Source: Flavobacteriales bacterium UBA6770 (GTDB lineage: Bacteria > Bacteroidota > Bacteroidia > Flavobacteriales_G > Salibacteraceae). From it: DNA of 64,000 nt. The stretch is taken from positions 186,001 to 250,000 of the forward strand of contig CAJIZH010000003.1 in the NCBI GenBank assembly GCA_905181875.1, written 5' to 3'. The notes below the pieces were generated by a model. The model was not told where the DNA came from, did no database searches, and saw only the letters and a program-made list of their open reading frames with translations. The position numbers and the translations under genes are program-made. Positions 17,505 through 26,450 of the stretch are shown here, one piece after another (the stretch's first letter is position 1; every line of letters starts with the position of its first letter).

Positions 17505-18552
17505 AACCTTTAATAATTATTTGAACACTTCGATTTAGTTGTTTTCCCTTATCGGTTGAATTATCTGCGAATGGCCTCAGTTCTCCTTTATTCTCAATCT
17601 GTAAATTATTTGAGTTTAAAACATTGCTCAAGATAGATAAAATGTAATCGGAACGTTTTACCGATAAAAAATAATTATAATCAGTGCTTGCATTAGAATC
17701 TGCACTCGCAATAATATTTAATTCAAAAACAGCTATACTTCTTAATTTGATTTTCCATTTCACCAATCTTTCAAATTCATTATTATTCAATTCAAACTTA
17801 TCGTTATCAAAGTAAAAAGTATTTATCCTTTCAATTGTATCAAGACTAGGCTGCTCAGCAACATAATTTTTTTGTCGCAGTACATTTTCACAAGTCTGTT
17901 CTGACTCAATCTGAATAATAGAGACGTCATCTAACAAATAATAAGAATTCCAGCCTAAACCTCCATTACTACTAAACTCATTAATACTTTTAACGTGTCT
18001 ATCAGGTTCTATAAAGTTTCCAATAGTTATAAAACGTTCATTTCCAGAAGCAATAAATTCAGCATTCACTTGCAACCAACCTAATTCTGGAACAATAGGC
18101 TCCGAATATTTAGATAAAATTTGTGGTGATTTAAAAATTGGAGCCCACATATCAACATATTGCTTTTTTTCTGAAATTAACATCCCAATTTGGTCAATGT
18201 ACATGTAGGAATCTGCGGCTCGAATATGAAAAGTGCCACAATACTTAACACCTTCCTCTAGCGTATCAGTTAACTCTACACCTATGTATTCTAAGGCATC
18301 AGTATATCCTCCAAAAAGAATTAACCCGGCAAATCCGCGGCCCGAATTTGGTTCCCCGTTAGTGAACTTACAATCTGTTCTAAAGTATTCTGGAGTTCCA
18401 GTATTCCCAGCATACCATTTTTTAGTTTTATTCAGTTGGCGCAGGCCTGTTGGGCAGTCATAAAAAAGCTCAAAACCGGGATTTGGAACCAGGTTTTGAG
18501 CTAAAATATCTATTGGCAAAAGCCAAATTATACAGATAATTATTTTGTGCAA
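17488..18552 (-). CDS. Secreted OmpA-like domain protein (paralogue 1)
   Basis: 354 aa. A signal peptide ends near ILAQ (residues 1-19), followed by NLVPNPGFE, the start of a jelly-roll-like domain (about 20-215) with IGNFIEPDR and YYLLDDVSII. A C-terminal OmpA/MotB-like peptidoglycan-binding region (about 240-350) has INTFYFDNDKFELNNNEFER and SVKRSDYILS...ENKGELRP. Start: TTG directly after the TAA of the gene before it. It shares domain order with that gene, so the two look like a diverged tandem duplication. It is likely outer-membrane or periplasmic; function unknown. Confidence 0.72.
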   Translation of the reverse strand: MHKIIICIIWLLPIDILAQNLVPNPGFELFYDCPTGLRQLNKTKKWYAGNTGTPEYFRTDCKFTNGEPNSGRGFAGLILFGGYTDALEYIGVELTDTLEEGVKYCGTFHIRAADSYMYIDQIGMLISEKKQYVDMWAPIFKSPQILSKYSEPIVPELGWLQVNAEFIASGNERFITIGNFIEPDRHVKSINEFSSNGGLGWNSYYLLDDVSIIQIESEQTCENVLRQKNYVAEQPSLDTIERINTFYFDNDKFELNNNEFERLVKWKIKLRSIAVFELNIIASADSNASTDYNYFLSVKRSDYILSILSNVLNSNNLQIENKGELRPFADNSTDKGKQLNRSVQIIIKGFERKK

Positions 18553-19686
18553 TTACTTTACAATAAATTCCACTCTTCGATTTTCTGCATTGGCTTGAGC
18601 GTTCATCCCATCAACTTTAGGATTATTGTAAGCATCACCTCGATGATTAATTCTGTTTGCGTCAATTGCTTTTTCAGTAACCAAATAAGTATAAACTGCT
18701 TTTGCTCTATTGGCAGCGACTTCCTCTAACTCTATTTGAGCAACATGACCTACTAACTCAATATTCATATTCGGATTATTAGTTAAAATTCGCGCTACAT
18801 CATCAGCAGTAGCTTTATCCTGAGATCCAAGTATTGCAAGATTCTTTTTGAAGTGAATAACCATGTGGACTATTTTTTCTTCAGGAGTTCCTTCAATATC
18901 AGTACTTACATTTTTCGTATAAACTACATCCAGTTCAGGACCAGTTTCAGGAATAACTTGACAATCACAAGGAATTTCTAAATGACCTAACGCAATAACT
19001 GAAACTGCATCCACAAAATAATACCCATCTCTTGTTTGTGGAATTTTAAACTCACGTGGTCTTCTCATCTTTTTAGATTTCACTGCGGCTTGAGGAGCGA
19101 AATTTCCTATCGTCACATAACGCTCAGTTCCATCAGCAGTAAAAGGTTGACAAACCTGAACCCAGTCAAACATCTCCTCAACAATTAAGTTACCGCTATG
19201 AGTTAACTGTGGAGATATGTCGTAAGCTTCAATATCTTTAGCCTTAATGGCTTTTGACCCCAAAAACATCCCGATATTATCAACTGCATATTTTGAAATG
19301 TCACTTAACTGAACATGCATTTTCAAACAGTATCTTTTTCCTTCTACTAATTTCTTAGGAAGTTTGGTTTGCAAGTAGGTACGCGGACTAGCCTCTCTTT
19401 CTGAATAAGCCATAAAACCAGCATAATGCTCACCTTCTTTAGTTTCACATCTACCTCTAACATTTAAAGGGACAGAAACTGTTTGTTTTTTAGCGCCAAC
19501 TTCATATAAATCAGCCTCCGGTGTTCCTTCAGGGGAATACCATTCTAACGCCAACGTAAGTTGACCAGGAGCTTTAATCTTCTTGTCGACATTATCAAAA
19601 TTTGGATTTGGAATTTTATTTACCTGCGCTGTTGCAGAAACTCCTAGGATTAAAGCTAACGCTACTGCTACAATTGAATTTTTCAT
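18553..19686 (-). CDS. Secreted OmpA-like domain protein (paralogue 2)
   Basis: 377 aa with an ATG start and a clean signal peptide (MKNSIVAVALALILGVSATAQ). Residues 22-230 form the same jelly-roll-like domain as its neighbour: NKIPNPNFD, VEEMFDWVQVCQPF, RYVTIGNFAP and YYFVDAVSVIALG. The C-terminal OmpA domain has TNNPNMNIELVGHVAQIELEEVAANRAKAVYTYL-type features (NIELVGH, ANRAKAVYTYL, NRRVEFIVK), the classic OmpA-C pattern. It probably anchors a surface or periplasmic protein to peptidoglycan. It lies just downstream of hemE and directly before paralogue 1 with no gap. Confidence 0.78.
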   Translation of the reverse strand: MKNSIVAVALALILGVSATAQVNKIPNPNFDNVDKKIKAPGQLTLALEWYSPEGTPEADLYEVGAKKQTVSVPLNVRGRCETKEGEHYAGFMAYSEREASPRTYLQTKLPKKLVEGKRYCLKMHVQLSDISKYAVDNIGMFLGSKAIKAKDIEAYDISPQLTHSGNLIVEEMFDWVQVCQPFTADGTERYVTIGNFAPQAAVKSKKMRRPREFKIPQTRDGYYFVDAVSVIALGHLEIPCDCQVIPETGPELDVVYTKNVSTDIEGTPEEKIVHMVIHFKKNLAILGSQDKATADDVARILTNNPNMNIELVGHVAQIELEEVAANRAKAVYTYLVTEKAIDANRINHRGDAYNNPKVDGMNAQANAENRRVEFIVK

Positions 19687-19690
19687 AGTT

Positions 19691-20719
19691 CTAAAATTTA
19701 TATTCTTTAATAGTATTAATAAATAGCTTCACTTTTTCTGGATTAGTATCGGGATAAACCCCGTGTCCTAGATTGGCAATATGTTTTTGACCACCAAACT
19801 TATTCAACATCAATATCGTTTCCTTAACCAAATCTTCATCTGAAGCATATAATAAACAAGGATCTAAATTTCCTTGCAATGTTTTTTCAGTCCCAATCAA
19901 TCTTCTTGCCATTTCTGGAGAAGTATGCCAATCAAGCCCTATAGTGTTACAATTTAACTTTCCTAATTCTTCCAATACAAACCAAGCCCCTTTGGCAAAT
20001 ACTGTAATGGGAACTTCATTAATCGCATCACATATTTTACGAAGGTACTTTAATCCAAATTCTAGATATTGTTCTTTCGGCAAAATCCCAGCCCACTGAT
20101 CAAATAGTTGAACAATATCTACCCCAGCTTCAATTTGGGCTTTTAAATAAGCAATTGTACTATCTGTTATTTTACCTAACAAGTCATGAGCCGCAGCTGG
20201 TTCTTGATACAAGAACTTTCGTGCTTCCGAAAAGGTTTTTGATCCTTTTCCTTCAATCATGTAGGAAAAAATAGTCCAAGGTGCACCAGCAAAACCAATC
20301 AAAGGAACTCTCCAATTCAATTCTTTTTTGGTTATGCTAATGGCATCAGTAACATACTTCAAATCTGAATATGGATCTACAATTTTCAGTCTATTAATAT
20401 CGGAAACACTCTTAATGGTATCGTCGAATATCGGACCGACTCCCTTTTCCATTCTATAAGGTAAACCCATTGCGTCTGGTATTACCAGAATATCAGAGAA
20501 AATTATTGCTGCATCAACACCAAGTAGATCGACAGGCTGAATAGTTACCTCTGCAGCCAATTCTGGCGTTTCTACTAATTCTTTAAATCCTGAGAGGGAC
20601 GCACGAACCTTTCGATATTCAGGTAAGATTCTACCCGCTTGACGCATCAACCAAACAGGCGTGCGGTCAACGTTTTCGCCATTTGCCGCGCGCAATACTA
20701 AATCATTCTTATAATTCAC
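19691..20719 (-). CDS. hemE: Uroporphyrinogen decarboxylase
   Basis: 342 aa from a GTG at 20719 ([15 protein letters not shown]); upstream GTG/TTG codons extend the frame, but family members start at this point. [18 protein letters not shown] is the N-terminal substrate-binding signature with the Arg pair, [12 protein letters not shown] holds the catalytic Asp, and [16 protein letters not shown] follows. It decarboxylates the four acetate side chains of uroporphyrinogen III to coproporphyrinogen III in haem synthesis. The haem pathway links functionally with the cytochrome maturation genes at 47.8-52.2 kb. Confidence 0.95.
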   Translation of the reverse strand: MNYKNDLVLRAANGENVDRTPVWLMRQAGRILPEYRKVRASLSGFKELVETPELAAEVTIQPVDLLGVDAAIIFSDILVIPDAMGLPYRMEKGVGPIFDDTIKSVSDINRLKIVDPYSDLKYVTDAISITKKELNWRVPLIGFAGAPWTIFSYMIEGKGSKTFSEARKFLYQEPAAAHDLLGKITDSTIAYLKAQIEAGVDIVQLFDQWAGILPKEQYLEFGLKYLRKICDAINEVPITVFAKGAWFVLEELGKLNCNTIGLDWHTSPEMARRLIGTEKTLQGNLDPCLLYASDEDLVKETILMLNKFGGQKHIANLGHGVYPDTNPEKVKLFINTIKEYKF

Positions 20720-20812
20720 TTTGCAATAGTAATACACCAAATTTAAGAAACCTAAGAAAGAATCTGTAAGTGTTGAGGAAGGCCCAACTTTATGTTGGAT
20801 ACTACATAAAAA

Positions 20813-20938
20813 CTACGCTTGAGGCGCAGTCTTTATAGGATGTTGACTGTAAGCAGGGCATCTTTCATGGCTTTTACATGAAGAAAAAACTAAACTTAAA
20901 ATCATTAATGAACCTGCAAGAATTGCTATCTTTTTCAT
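20813..20938 (-). CDS. Small lipoprotein (41 aa)
   Basis: A short minus-strand frame of 41 aa starts with ATG at 20938 and ends with TAG. It encodes a full lipoprotein signal: two lysines, a hydrophobic stretch, and the lipobox LVFSSC (Cys21). The mature part is only 21 residues, KSHERCPAYSQHPIKTAPQA after the lipidated Cys. I recall similar short CPAY-containing lipoproteins in Bacteroidota. It is divergent from the larger lipoprotein gene starting at 21026 and upstream of hemE. Function unknown. Confidence 0.65.
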   Translation of the reverse strand: MKKIAILAGSLMILSLVFSSCKSHERCPAYSQHPIKTAPQA

Positions 20939-21025
20939 ATCATTACATATATGAGCGCAAATGTAGCTATATTGAAAACTACTTTATCAATAACAAAAAA
21001 TAAAAATACTAACATTCTAGTATTA

Positions 21026-22333
21026 ATGAAACTAACAATATCTCAGTCCATCTTTTTATCTCTGCTATTTTTCTGTATCCTTTTTAGTTGCAAGAAAATG
21101 GAGGTAGAAAAAAAAGCAATTCCCCAAGTACATTGGATGTCTCCATTAAAAGCCATGGAATTCAGCAAAGGAGAGAATATTGAAGTTGAAGCTTTATTTA
21201 AATTTACAAGCAATATTCAGTCAATTACTGTCAGTCTAACTTCTCCCGAGTCCAATCTAAACCTTGAATTACACACTGTTCAGGTTAATAATCGTGCCAC
21301 TACAGTACAGTTTGTATTTATAATTGACTCTAATATTTCAGAAAAGCAACTACAATTAAACGCCAAAATCATTAGTGATGCTGGCACAAATAACTTTAAA
21401 AGAACTTTAAACATTTCTAAAGATTCAATAGCGAATTCAATCGAGTTAGTGAAAATTCTGAAAAATGAATACGGTAAATTCGTTATTCAAAAATTAACTA
21501 CAAATTTATCTCCAGCTAGCAGTCCAAGAACATTTGATTATGAATTTCAATCTTGTGTTTCGATAAATAAAAACCTTTATATTTCAACTAAGCAAACAGG
21601 TGGACTGATAAAGGTGAACTCAAACCTTGAACCTGCTATTTTATTACAAAATACATTTCGTACATATCCATTTATACGTGCTATGGCTGTTTATGAATCT
21701 GGCACTTATGCCACGACATCGACTCCCAGTAATCAACTAATTGGGTATAATAATCTGGATAGGGAAATCGTACGCTCTGAACTTCAAATGGACATCTCGG
21801 AAGAAATCCTTCCTATAGGTGACATTATTTATAGTATTGAACGACCCACCAATGGGGGCTCGTTCATCATAGCCAACTACAATCAAAGAACCGGTGGGTA
21901 TATTTCAAGTCAAAATGTCACTCGATTAACCGCGGAGGCACATTTATTTGATTTTGGAAACAAAAAACAGGTATACTTCCTTCACAACGTTGCTCGTAAT
22001 GTACAAATTGAACGTTTCTCTCAAAATGAGAACAACATATCAATTATTGACATAATGGAAGGTATTTGCTTAAACCAAAAACCACTTAAAGTTTCAGACT
22101 CTGAGGTAGTTATTCCGATGAGAAATCAATTGTATTTATTTACCAAAGACCACATTAGAAACGAGATATTTACCTCAAACGAGGTCATTATAGCTGTTAG
22201 ATTGAACACTGCAAAAAATAGATTAGCCTTATTAACTAGCGCATCAATAGTTATACTGGACTATCCATCGTTTCGGGAAATTTCCAAAACAAATAATATT
22301 ATGAATGTAGTTGATATTCAATTCATAGACTAA
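21026..22333 (+). CDS. Lipoprotein of unknown function
   Basis: 435 aa from the ATG at 21026 (MKLTISQSIFLSLLFF), which gives a proper lipoprotein signal ending in LFSC (Cys23); an in-frame ATG at 20951 would put 25 polar residues before it. Residues about 30-130 look like an immunoglobulin-type beta domain (VHWMSPLKAMEFSKGENIEV...). The rest resembles a beta-propeller-like repeat series without a motif I can name. It should sit on the outer membrane or periplasmic face. It converges on accA with adjacent stops. Confidence 0.65.
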   Translation: MKLTISQSIFLSLLFFCILFSCKKMEVEKKAIPQVHWMSPLKAMEFSKGENIEVEALFKFTSNIQSITVSLTSPESNLNLELHTVQVNNRATTVQFVFIIDSNISEKQLQLNAKIISDAGTNNFKRTLNISKDSIANSIELVKILKNEYGKFVIQKLTTNLSPASSPRTFDYEFQSCVSINKNLYISTKQTGGLIKVNSNLEPAILLQNTFRTYPFIRAMAVYESGTYATTSTPSNQLIGYNNLDREIVRSELQMDISEEILPIGDIIYSIERPTNGGSFIIANYNQRTGGYISSQNVTRLTAEAHLFDFGNKKQVYFLHNVARNVQIERFSQNENNISIIDIMEGICLNQKPLKVSDSEVVIPMRNQLYLFTKDHIRNEIFTSNEVIIAVRLNTAKNRLALLTSASIVILDYPSFREISKTNNIMNVVDIQFID

Positions 22334-23290
22334 CTAGTCCTGAACAAATCCCATGTTACTGAATTTCTCAATTCGTAAATTAACACGTTCATCAGCATCT
22401 AACTTCGAAAGTTCCACAATATTTTTCTTGATTGCCTTTCTGACAAAATAAAATGCTTTTTCTTTATCAGAATGAGCGCCTCCACTTGGTTCTGGAATAA
22501 TCCCATCAATTAATCCATTACCTAACATATTCTCAGCTGTAAGCTTTAATGAATCTGCTGCAGTTTCTTTATGATCCCAGTTTCGCCACAATATTGCCGA
22601 GCAGTTCTCGGGAGAAATAACAGAGTACCATGCATTTTCAAGCATCAGAACTTTATCCCCTACTCCTATTCCTAGCGCACCACCAGAAGCTCCTTCGCCG
22701 ATAATTATACAAATTACAGGGACCGTTAGCTGAGCCATTTCAATCAAATTTCTCGCAATTGCTTCTCCTTGTCCTCTTTCCTCAGCTTCTAAACCTGGAT
22801 ATGCGCCTGGTGTGTCAATTAATGTGACAATCGGTTTATTAAATTTCTCGGCCAATTTCATTAAGCGCAATGCTTTTCTGTACCCTTCTGGATTTGGCAT
22901 TCCAAAATTTCGATATTGACGCATTTTGGTGTTTTTACCTTTTTGCTGTCCAATAAACATAACTGACTGACCTTCAAACATTCCAAAACCACCTACCATG
23001 GCCTTATCATCTTTCACATTCCTATCACCGTGTAATTCGATAAAAGTATCATCAGTCAAAGATTCGATATAAGCGAGTGTATATGGCCTTTCAGGATGTC
23101 TAGAGGTTTGTACACGCTGCCAAGGAGTTAAATCCTTGTAAATTTCTTTTCGCGTTTTTTCAAGCTTAGCCTCCAGATCAGCAATAGTATCTTTTACATC
23201 AACTTTTCCTTTTGCCTCAGTTTGTTGCGCTTTTTCAAGCTGTTCAAATAAATCGGCTATTGGTTCTTCAAAATCAAGAAATACAGGCAT
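22334..23290 (-). CDS. accA: Acetyl-CoA carboxylase carboxyltransferase subunit alpha
   Basis: 318 aa, the usual length. [21 protein letters not shown] is the N-terminal AccA signature. The crotonase-like core has [27 protein letters not shown] and [16 protein letters not shown], the carboxybiotin/acetyl-CoA site. AccA pairs with AccD to transfer the carboxyl group from biotin to acetyl-CoA, the first step of fatty acid synthesis. It is transcribed divergently from ispE, and a TAnnTTTG element lies at 23309-23316. accD is not in the window. Confidence 0.96.
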   Translation of the reverse strand: MPVFLDFEEPIADLFEQLEKAQQTEAKGKVDVKDTIADLEAKLEKTRKEIYKDLTPWQRVQTSRHPERPYTLAYIESLTDDTFIELHGDRNVKDDKAMVGGFGMFEGQSVMFIGQQKGKNTKMRQYRNFGMPNPEGYRKALRLMKLAEKFNKPIVTLIDTPGAYPGLEAEERGQGEAIARNLIEMAQLTVPVICIIIGEGASGGALGIGVGDKVLMLENAWYSVISPENCSAILWRNWDHKETAADSLKLTAENMLGNGLIDGIIPEPSGGAHSDKEKAFYFVRKAIKKNIVELSKLDADERVNLRIEKFSNMGFVQD

Positions 23291-23308
23291 AATTCATTAT
23301 TTATTCGG

Positions 23309-23316
23309 CAAAATTA
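23309..23316 (-). promoter_or_regulatory. -7 promoter element (TAATTTTG) for accA
   Basis: The minus strand reads TAATTTTG, a match to TAnnTTTG, 18 bases before the accA ATG. A -33 element is not clear. Confidence 0.45.
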
Positions 23317-23347
23317 GCATAATACCAGTAAGAGCAGAGATTCTAAT

Positions 23348-23355
23348 TATGTTTG
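23348..23355 (+). promoter_or_regulatory. -7 promoter element (TATGTTTG) for ispE
   Basis: TATGTTTG matches TAnnTTTG and ends 6 bases before the ispE ATG at 23362. If used, the mRNA would be leaderless or nearly so. Confidence 0.45.
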
Positions 23356-23361
23356 TACGCC

Positions 23362-24171
23362 ATGATTTGTTTCCCAAATTGTAAAATTAATATTGGACTT
23401 AATATCTTTAATCAGAGAGATGACGGTTTTCATGAAATTCAAAGCATCTTTTATCCTGTGCCTATTAGGGACGCGCTAGAAATAAACAATTCAAAAGAAA
23501 CAACCATTTCAATTTATGGTGCAGAAATATCGGGAGACCCAACCTCTAATTTGATCTATAAAGCATGGGAACTTTTGGCTGAAGAATATCATATTGATCC
23601 AATTACAATATCGCTTCTAAAAAAAATTCCTTCTGGTGGTGGCTTAGGTGGAGGTTCATCTGACGGATCTTTTATGCTCAACCTATTAAATGGTTTTTTT
23701 CATCTTGGGTTATCAATGGAAAAGTTAGAAGGTTATGCTGCTAAATTGGGGAGTGATTGTCCCTTCTTCATAAATAATAAGCCGGCAATAGTGACAGGGA
23801 GAGGTGAATACCTGCATACATTAAATTTAGATTTATCTGGATACCATTTACTCCTTGTAAATCCAAAAATTCATATTTCAACAAAAGACGCATTTCAAAG
23901 TATAACACCGAGAAGCAGATTCGAGTTAGATATAGACTCAATTGAAAATCTAAAATTCAATTACTGGAACAATTACTTAACCAATGACTTTGAGGAACCC
24001 ATGCTTCGCAAATACCCACAAATTGAATTTATAAAGCGTCAAATAAGGGATTTGGGTGCGTTATATACCTCTCTTTCAGGAACTGGAAGTACCTATTACG
24101 GTATTTTTAGGAACGCACCAAATACCGGAAATCTATTTCCCAATTGCAATGTTTGGAAGGCGAAACTTTGA
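23362..24171 (+). CDS. ispE: 4-diphosphocytidyl-2-C-methyl-D-erythritol kinase
   Basis: 269 aa from the ATG at 23362 (MICFPNCKINIGLNIF); a TTG nine bases upstream is less likely. PNCKINIGLNI and DDGFHEIQSIF are the N-terminal GHMP-kinase substrate signature, IPSGGGLGGGSSDG is the ATP-binding loop, LGSDCPFFI follows, and SLSGTGSTYYG is the third GHMP motif. It phosphorylates CDP-methylerythritol in the MEP isoprenoid pathway, which supplies precursors to the UbiA-type prenyltransferase at 53.6 kb and to quinones. Confidence 0.95.
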   Translation: MICFPNCKINIGLNIFNQRDDGFHEIQSIFYPVPIRDALEINNSKETTISIYGAEISGDPTSNLIYKAWELLAEEYHIDPITISLLKKIPSGGGLGGGSSDGSFMLNLLNGFFHLGLSMEKLEGYAAKLGSDCPFFINNKPAIVTGRGEYLHTLNLDLSGYHLLLVNPKIHISTKDAFQSITPRSRFELDIDSIENLKFNYWNNYLTNDFEEPMLRKYPQIEFIKRQIRDLGALYTSLSGTGSTYYGIFRNAPNTGNLFPNCNVWKAKL

Positions 24172-24172
24172 G

Positions 24173-25252
24173 TTACTTGGGTGCGCTTCTGTAAATATAA
24201 ATTGACATTATTCCGTAAATAATATTAGGAATCCAACAAGCGTAAAAAGGAGAAAGTCCCGCATTAGTAGCATAGACAGAGGCAACCTTTATTGCAAAGA
24301 TATAGGTTACAGCAATTAATAACCCTAAGGCTAAATGAGAACCAATTCCCCCCCTAACCTTTCTACTGCTCATACAAACACCAATAAACACCATTATAAA
24401 TGTAGCAAATGGCACTGAAGTCCGCTGATGCTTTTCAATCAAATGATAAGTAATGTTTTCTGAGCCACTCAATGTTTCTCTTTCAATATATTCATCTAAC
24501 TCTGGTGTACTCATCATTTGAGTAGTATACTCTAATCTTTCCTCAAATTCAGATGGGTATAAATCTAGAATAGTATCCAAGGACTTTCCTCTTTCCATTC
24601 GCTCTTTATCTCCATCTATATATCTTTTTACATAGTTATGAGCTACCCACGCCTCTTTGGTACTATCCCATTGAGCATAATCCGAACTGATTTTAAAAAT
24701 CATTTCACGCCCTTTATAATGTTCTAGAGTGAATTTATAACCTATATCGCTTTGAACATTATACTTTTCAAAATAGACAAAGTCATTATCCCCAATTTGC
24801 TTATGAATGTTGTTGTCGTAGTTTCTAAAGGTCATTTTAAAGTAATCTTCTTCAAACTTTATCCTGACTTTATTGGCATTTGGAATTAAATAATGATTGA
24901 GCATCAATGACATAGAAGCCAAAATAATAGAACATATCAGATACGGAAAGAGCAATCTTTTAAAGGAAACCCCACTGCTTAAAATCGCCACTATTTCCGT
25001 TTGGCTCGCCATTTTAGAGGTAAAGAAAATTACAGTGATAAATATGAGAAGGGGACTAAACATATTACCATAAAACAAAACAAAATTGAAGTAATAATCG
25101 AAAATTAAGCCAAAGAAAGGCGCCCCTCGTTCAGTGAAATCATCCATTTTCTCACTGTAATCAAAAATGCATGCAATCAGCATAATGATGCCTAGAATGA
25201 AGAAGAACGTACTTAGAAACTTCTTAATTATATAAAGATCAATAATCTTCAC
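24173..25252 (-). CDS. LptF/LptG family lipopolysaccharide export permease
   Basis: 359 aa with a GTG start four bases after the tgt stop. MKIIDLYIIKKFLSTFFFIL is the N-terminal signature of the YjgP/YjgQ family. There are three hydrophobic helices in the first ~115 residues, a periplasmic beta domain (about 130-265), then three helices near the C-terminus. LptF and LptG with LptB form the ABC transporter that extracts LPS from the inner membrane and passes it to the Lpt bridge. I cannot tell F from G by eye. It is probably co-transcribed with tgt, a common Bacteroidota arrangement. Confidence 0.88.
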   Translation of the reverse strand: MKIIDLYIIKKFLSTFFFILGIIMLIACIFDYSEKMDDFTERGAPFFGLIFDYYFNFVLFYGNMFSPLLIFITVIFFTSKMASQTEIVAILSSGVSFKRLLFPYLICSIILASMSLMLNHYLIPNANKVRIKFEEDYFKMTFRNYDNNIHKQIGDNDFVYFEKYNVQSDIGYKFTLEHYKGREMIFKISSDYAQWDSTKEAWVAHNYVKRYIDGDKERMERGKSLDTILDLYPSEFEERLEYTTQMMSTPELDEYIERETLSGSENITYHLIEKHQRTSVPFATFIMVFIGVCMSSRKVRGGIGSHLALGLLIAVTYIFAIKVASVYATNAGLSPFYACWIPNIIYGIMSIYIYRSAPK

Positions 25253-25256
25253 GTCC

Positions 25257-26387
25257 TTATAGTTTTCTAGAGATTTTAGGTAACATCATGTTTTTCCAGT
25301 CGGTAAATGTTCCGGCTTCAATTTGATTTCTTGCTTCTCCTACTAACCATAAATAGAAACCTAAATTGTGGATTGATGAAATTTGCGCTCCCAACATTTC
25401 TCTTGATGTGACTAGATGTCGCAGATAAGCTTTCGAATAAACGGTGTCGACATAAGTATTCCCAGCAACATCTATAGGAGAAAAATCGCGCTCCCACTTT
25501 TTGTTTTTGATATTTATAATTCCTTCAGCAGTAAATAATTGTCCATTCCGAGCATTACGTGTCGGCAAAACACAATCGAACATATCAACACCTAATGCGA
25601 TACACTCCAATAAATTAGCTGGCGTTCCAACTCCCATTAAATACCTTGGCTTTTCTTTTGGAAGAATATCACAAACCAGCTCTGTCATTGCATACAATTC
25701 CTCATGTGGCTCTCCTACTGACAGACCGCCTATTGCATTACCAAAAGCATTTTTATTGGCAATATACTCTGCTGACTGTTTTCTTAAATCATTATAAACG
25801 CTTCCCTGCACAATTGGAAATAAAGCTTGATTATGTCCATATTTTGGTTCAGTTGAATTCATTTGATTTATGCATCTATCCAGCCAACGATGCGTCATAT
25901 GCATTGAGTTTTTTGCATAATCATAATCACAAGGATAAGGAGTACATTCATCAAAAGCCATAATAATGTCAGCACCAATTGAGCGCTGGATATCGACCGC
26001 TCGTTCCGGAGAAAAGACATGTTTTGATCCGTCAATATGCGATGCAAATTTCACACCTTCTTCTGTAATCTTACGAGTGCCTGACAATGAATAAACTTGG
26101 TAACCACCACTATCCGTTAAGATTGGCCTATCCCAGCCTATAAAATTATGTAAACCTCCAGCTTCCTCCAAAATTTCAGTTCCTGGTCGAAGAAACAAAT
26201 GATAGGTATTTCCTAGAATTATCTGAGCCGAAATTTCGTCAGTTAATTCTCTATGATGCACTGCTTTAACAGAACCAGCGGTTCCGACAGGCATGAAAAT
26301 TGGCGTTTTTATCGTTCCGTGATCGGTTTCTAAAACACCTGTACGGGCCTTTGATTGAGTATCGGTAGCACTTAACTTGAATTCCAT
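25257..26387 (-). CDS. tgt: tRNA-guanine transglycosylase
   Basis: 376 aa. PIFMPVGTAGSVKAV, LTDSGGYQVYSL, IGGLSVGEPHEE and DCVLPTRNARNGQLFT are the TGT signatures, including the catalytic Asp residues of the (DS)GGYQ and FDCVLPTR motifs. The enzyme exchanges G34 of GUN-anticodon tRNAs for preQ1. Odd point: the usual C-x-C-x2-C zinc motif before AYLRHL is replaced by NTYVDTVYSK with no cysteine, so the classical zinc site appears lost. A TAnnTTTG element sits 16 bases before the ATG. Confidence 0.95.
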   Translation of the reverse strand: MEFKLSATDTQSKARTGVLETDHGTIKTPIFMPVGTAGSVKAVHHRELTDEISAQIILGNTYHLFLRPGTEILEEAGGLHNFIGWDRPILTDSGGYQVYSLSGTRKITEEGVKFASHIDGSKHVFSPERAVDIQRSIGADIIMAFDECTPYPCDYDYAKNSMHMTHRWLDRCINQMNSTEPKYGHNQALFPIVQGSVYNDLRKQSAEYIANKNAFGNAIGGLSVGEPHEELYAMTELVCDILPKEKPRYLMGVGTPANLLECIALGVDMFDCVLPTRNARNGQLFTAEGIINIKNKKWERDFSPIDVAGNTYVDTVYSKAYLRHLVTSREMLGAQISSIHNLGFYLWLVGEARNQIEAGTFTDWKNMMLPKISRKL

Positions 26388-26403
26388 ATAGCTAAAAAGT
26401 GCA

Positions 26404-26411
26404 CAAAGATA
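26404..26411 (-). promoter_or_regulatory. -7 promoter element (TATCTTTG) for tgt-lpt
   Basis: The minus strand reads TATCTTTG, matching TAnnTTTG, 16 bases before the tgt ATG at 26387. Confidence 0.45.
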
Positions 26412-26450
26412 AACGAGACAAGCTTGTTTAAAAGTTAATCCAGTTTTTCT

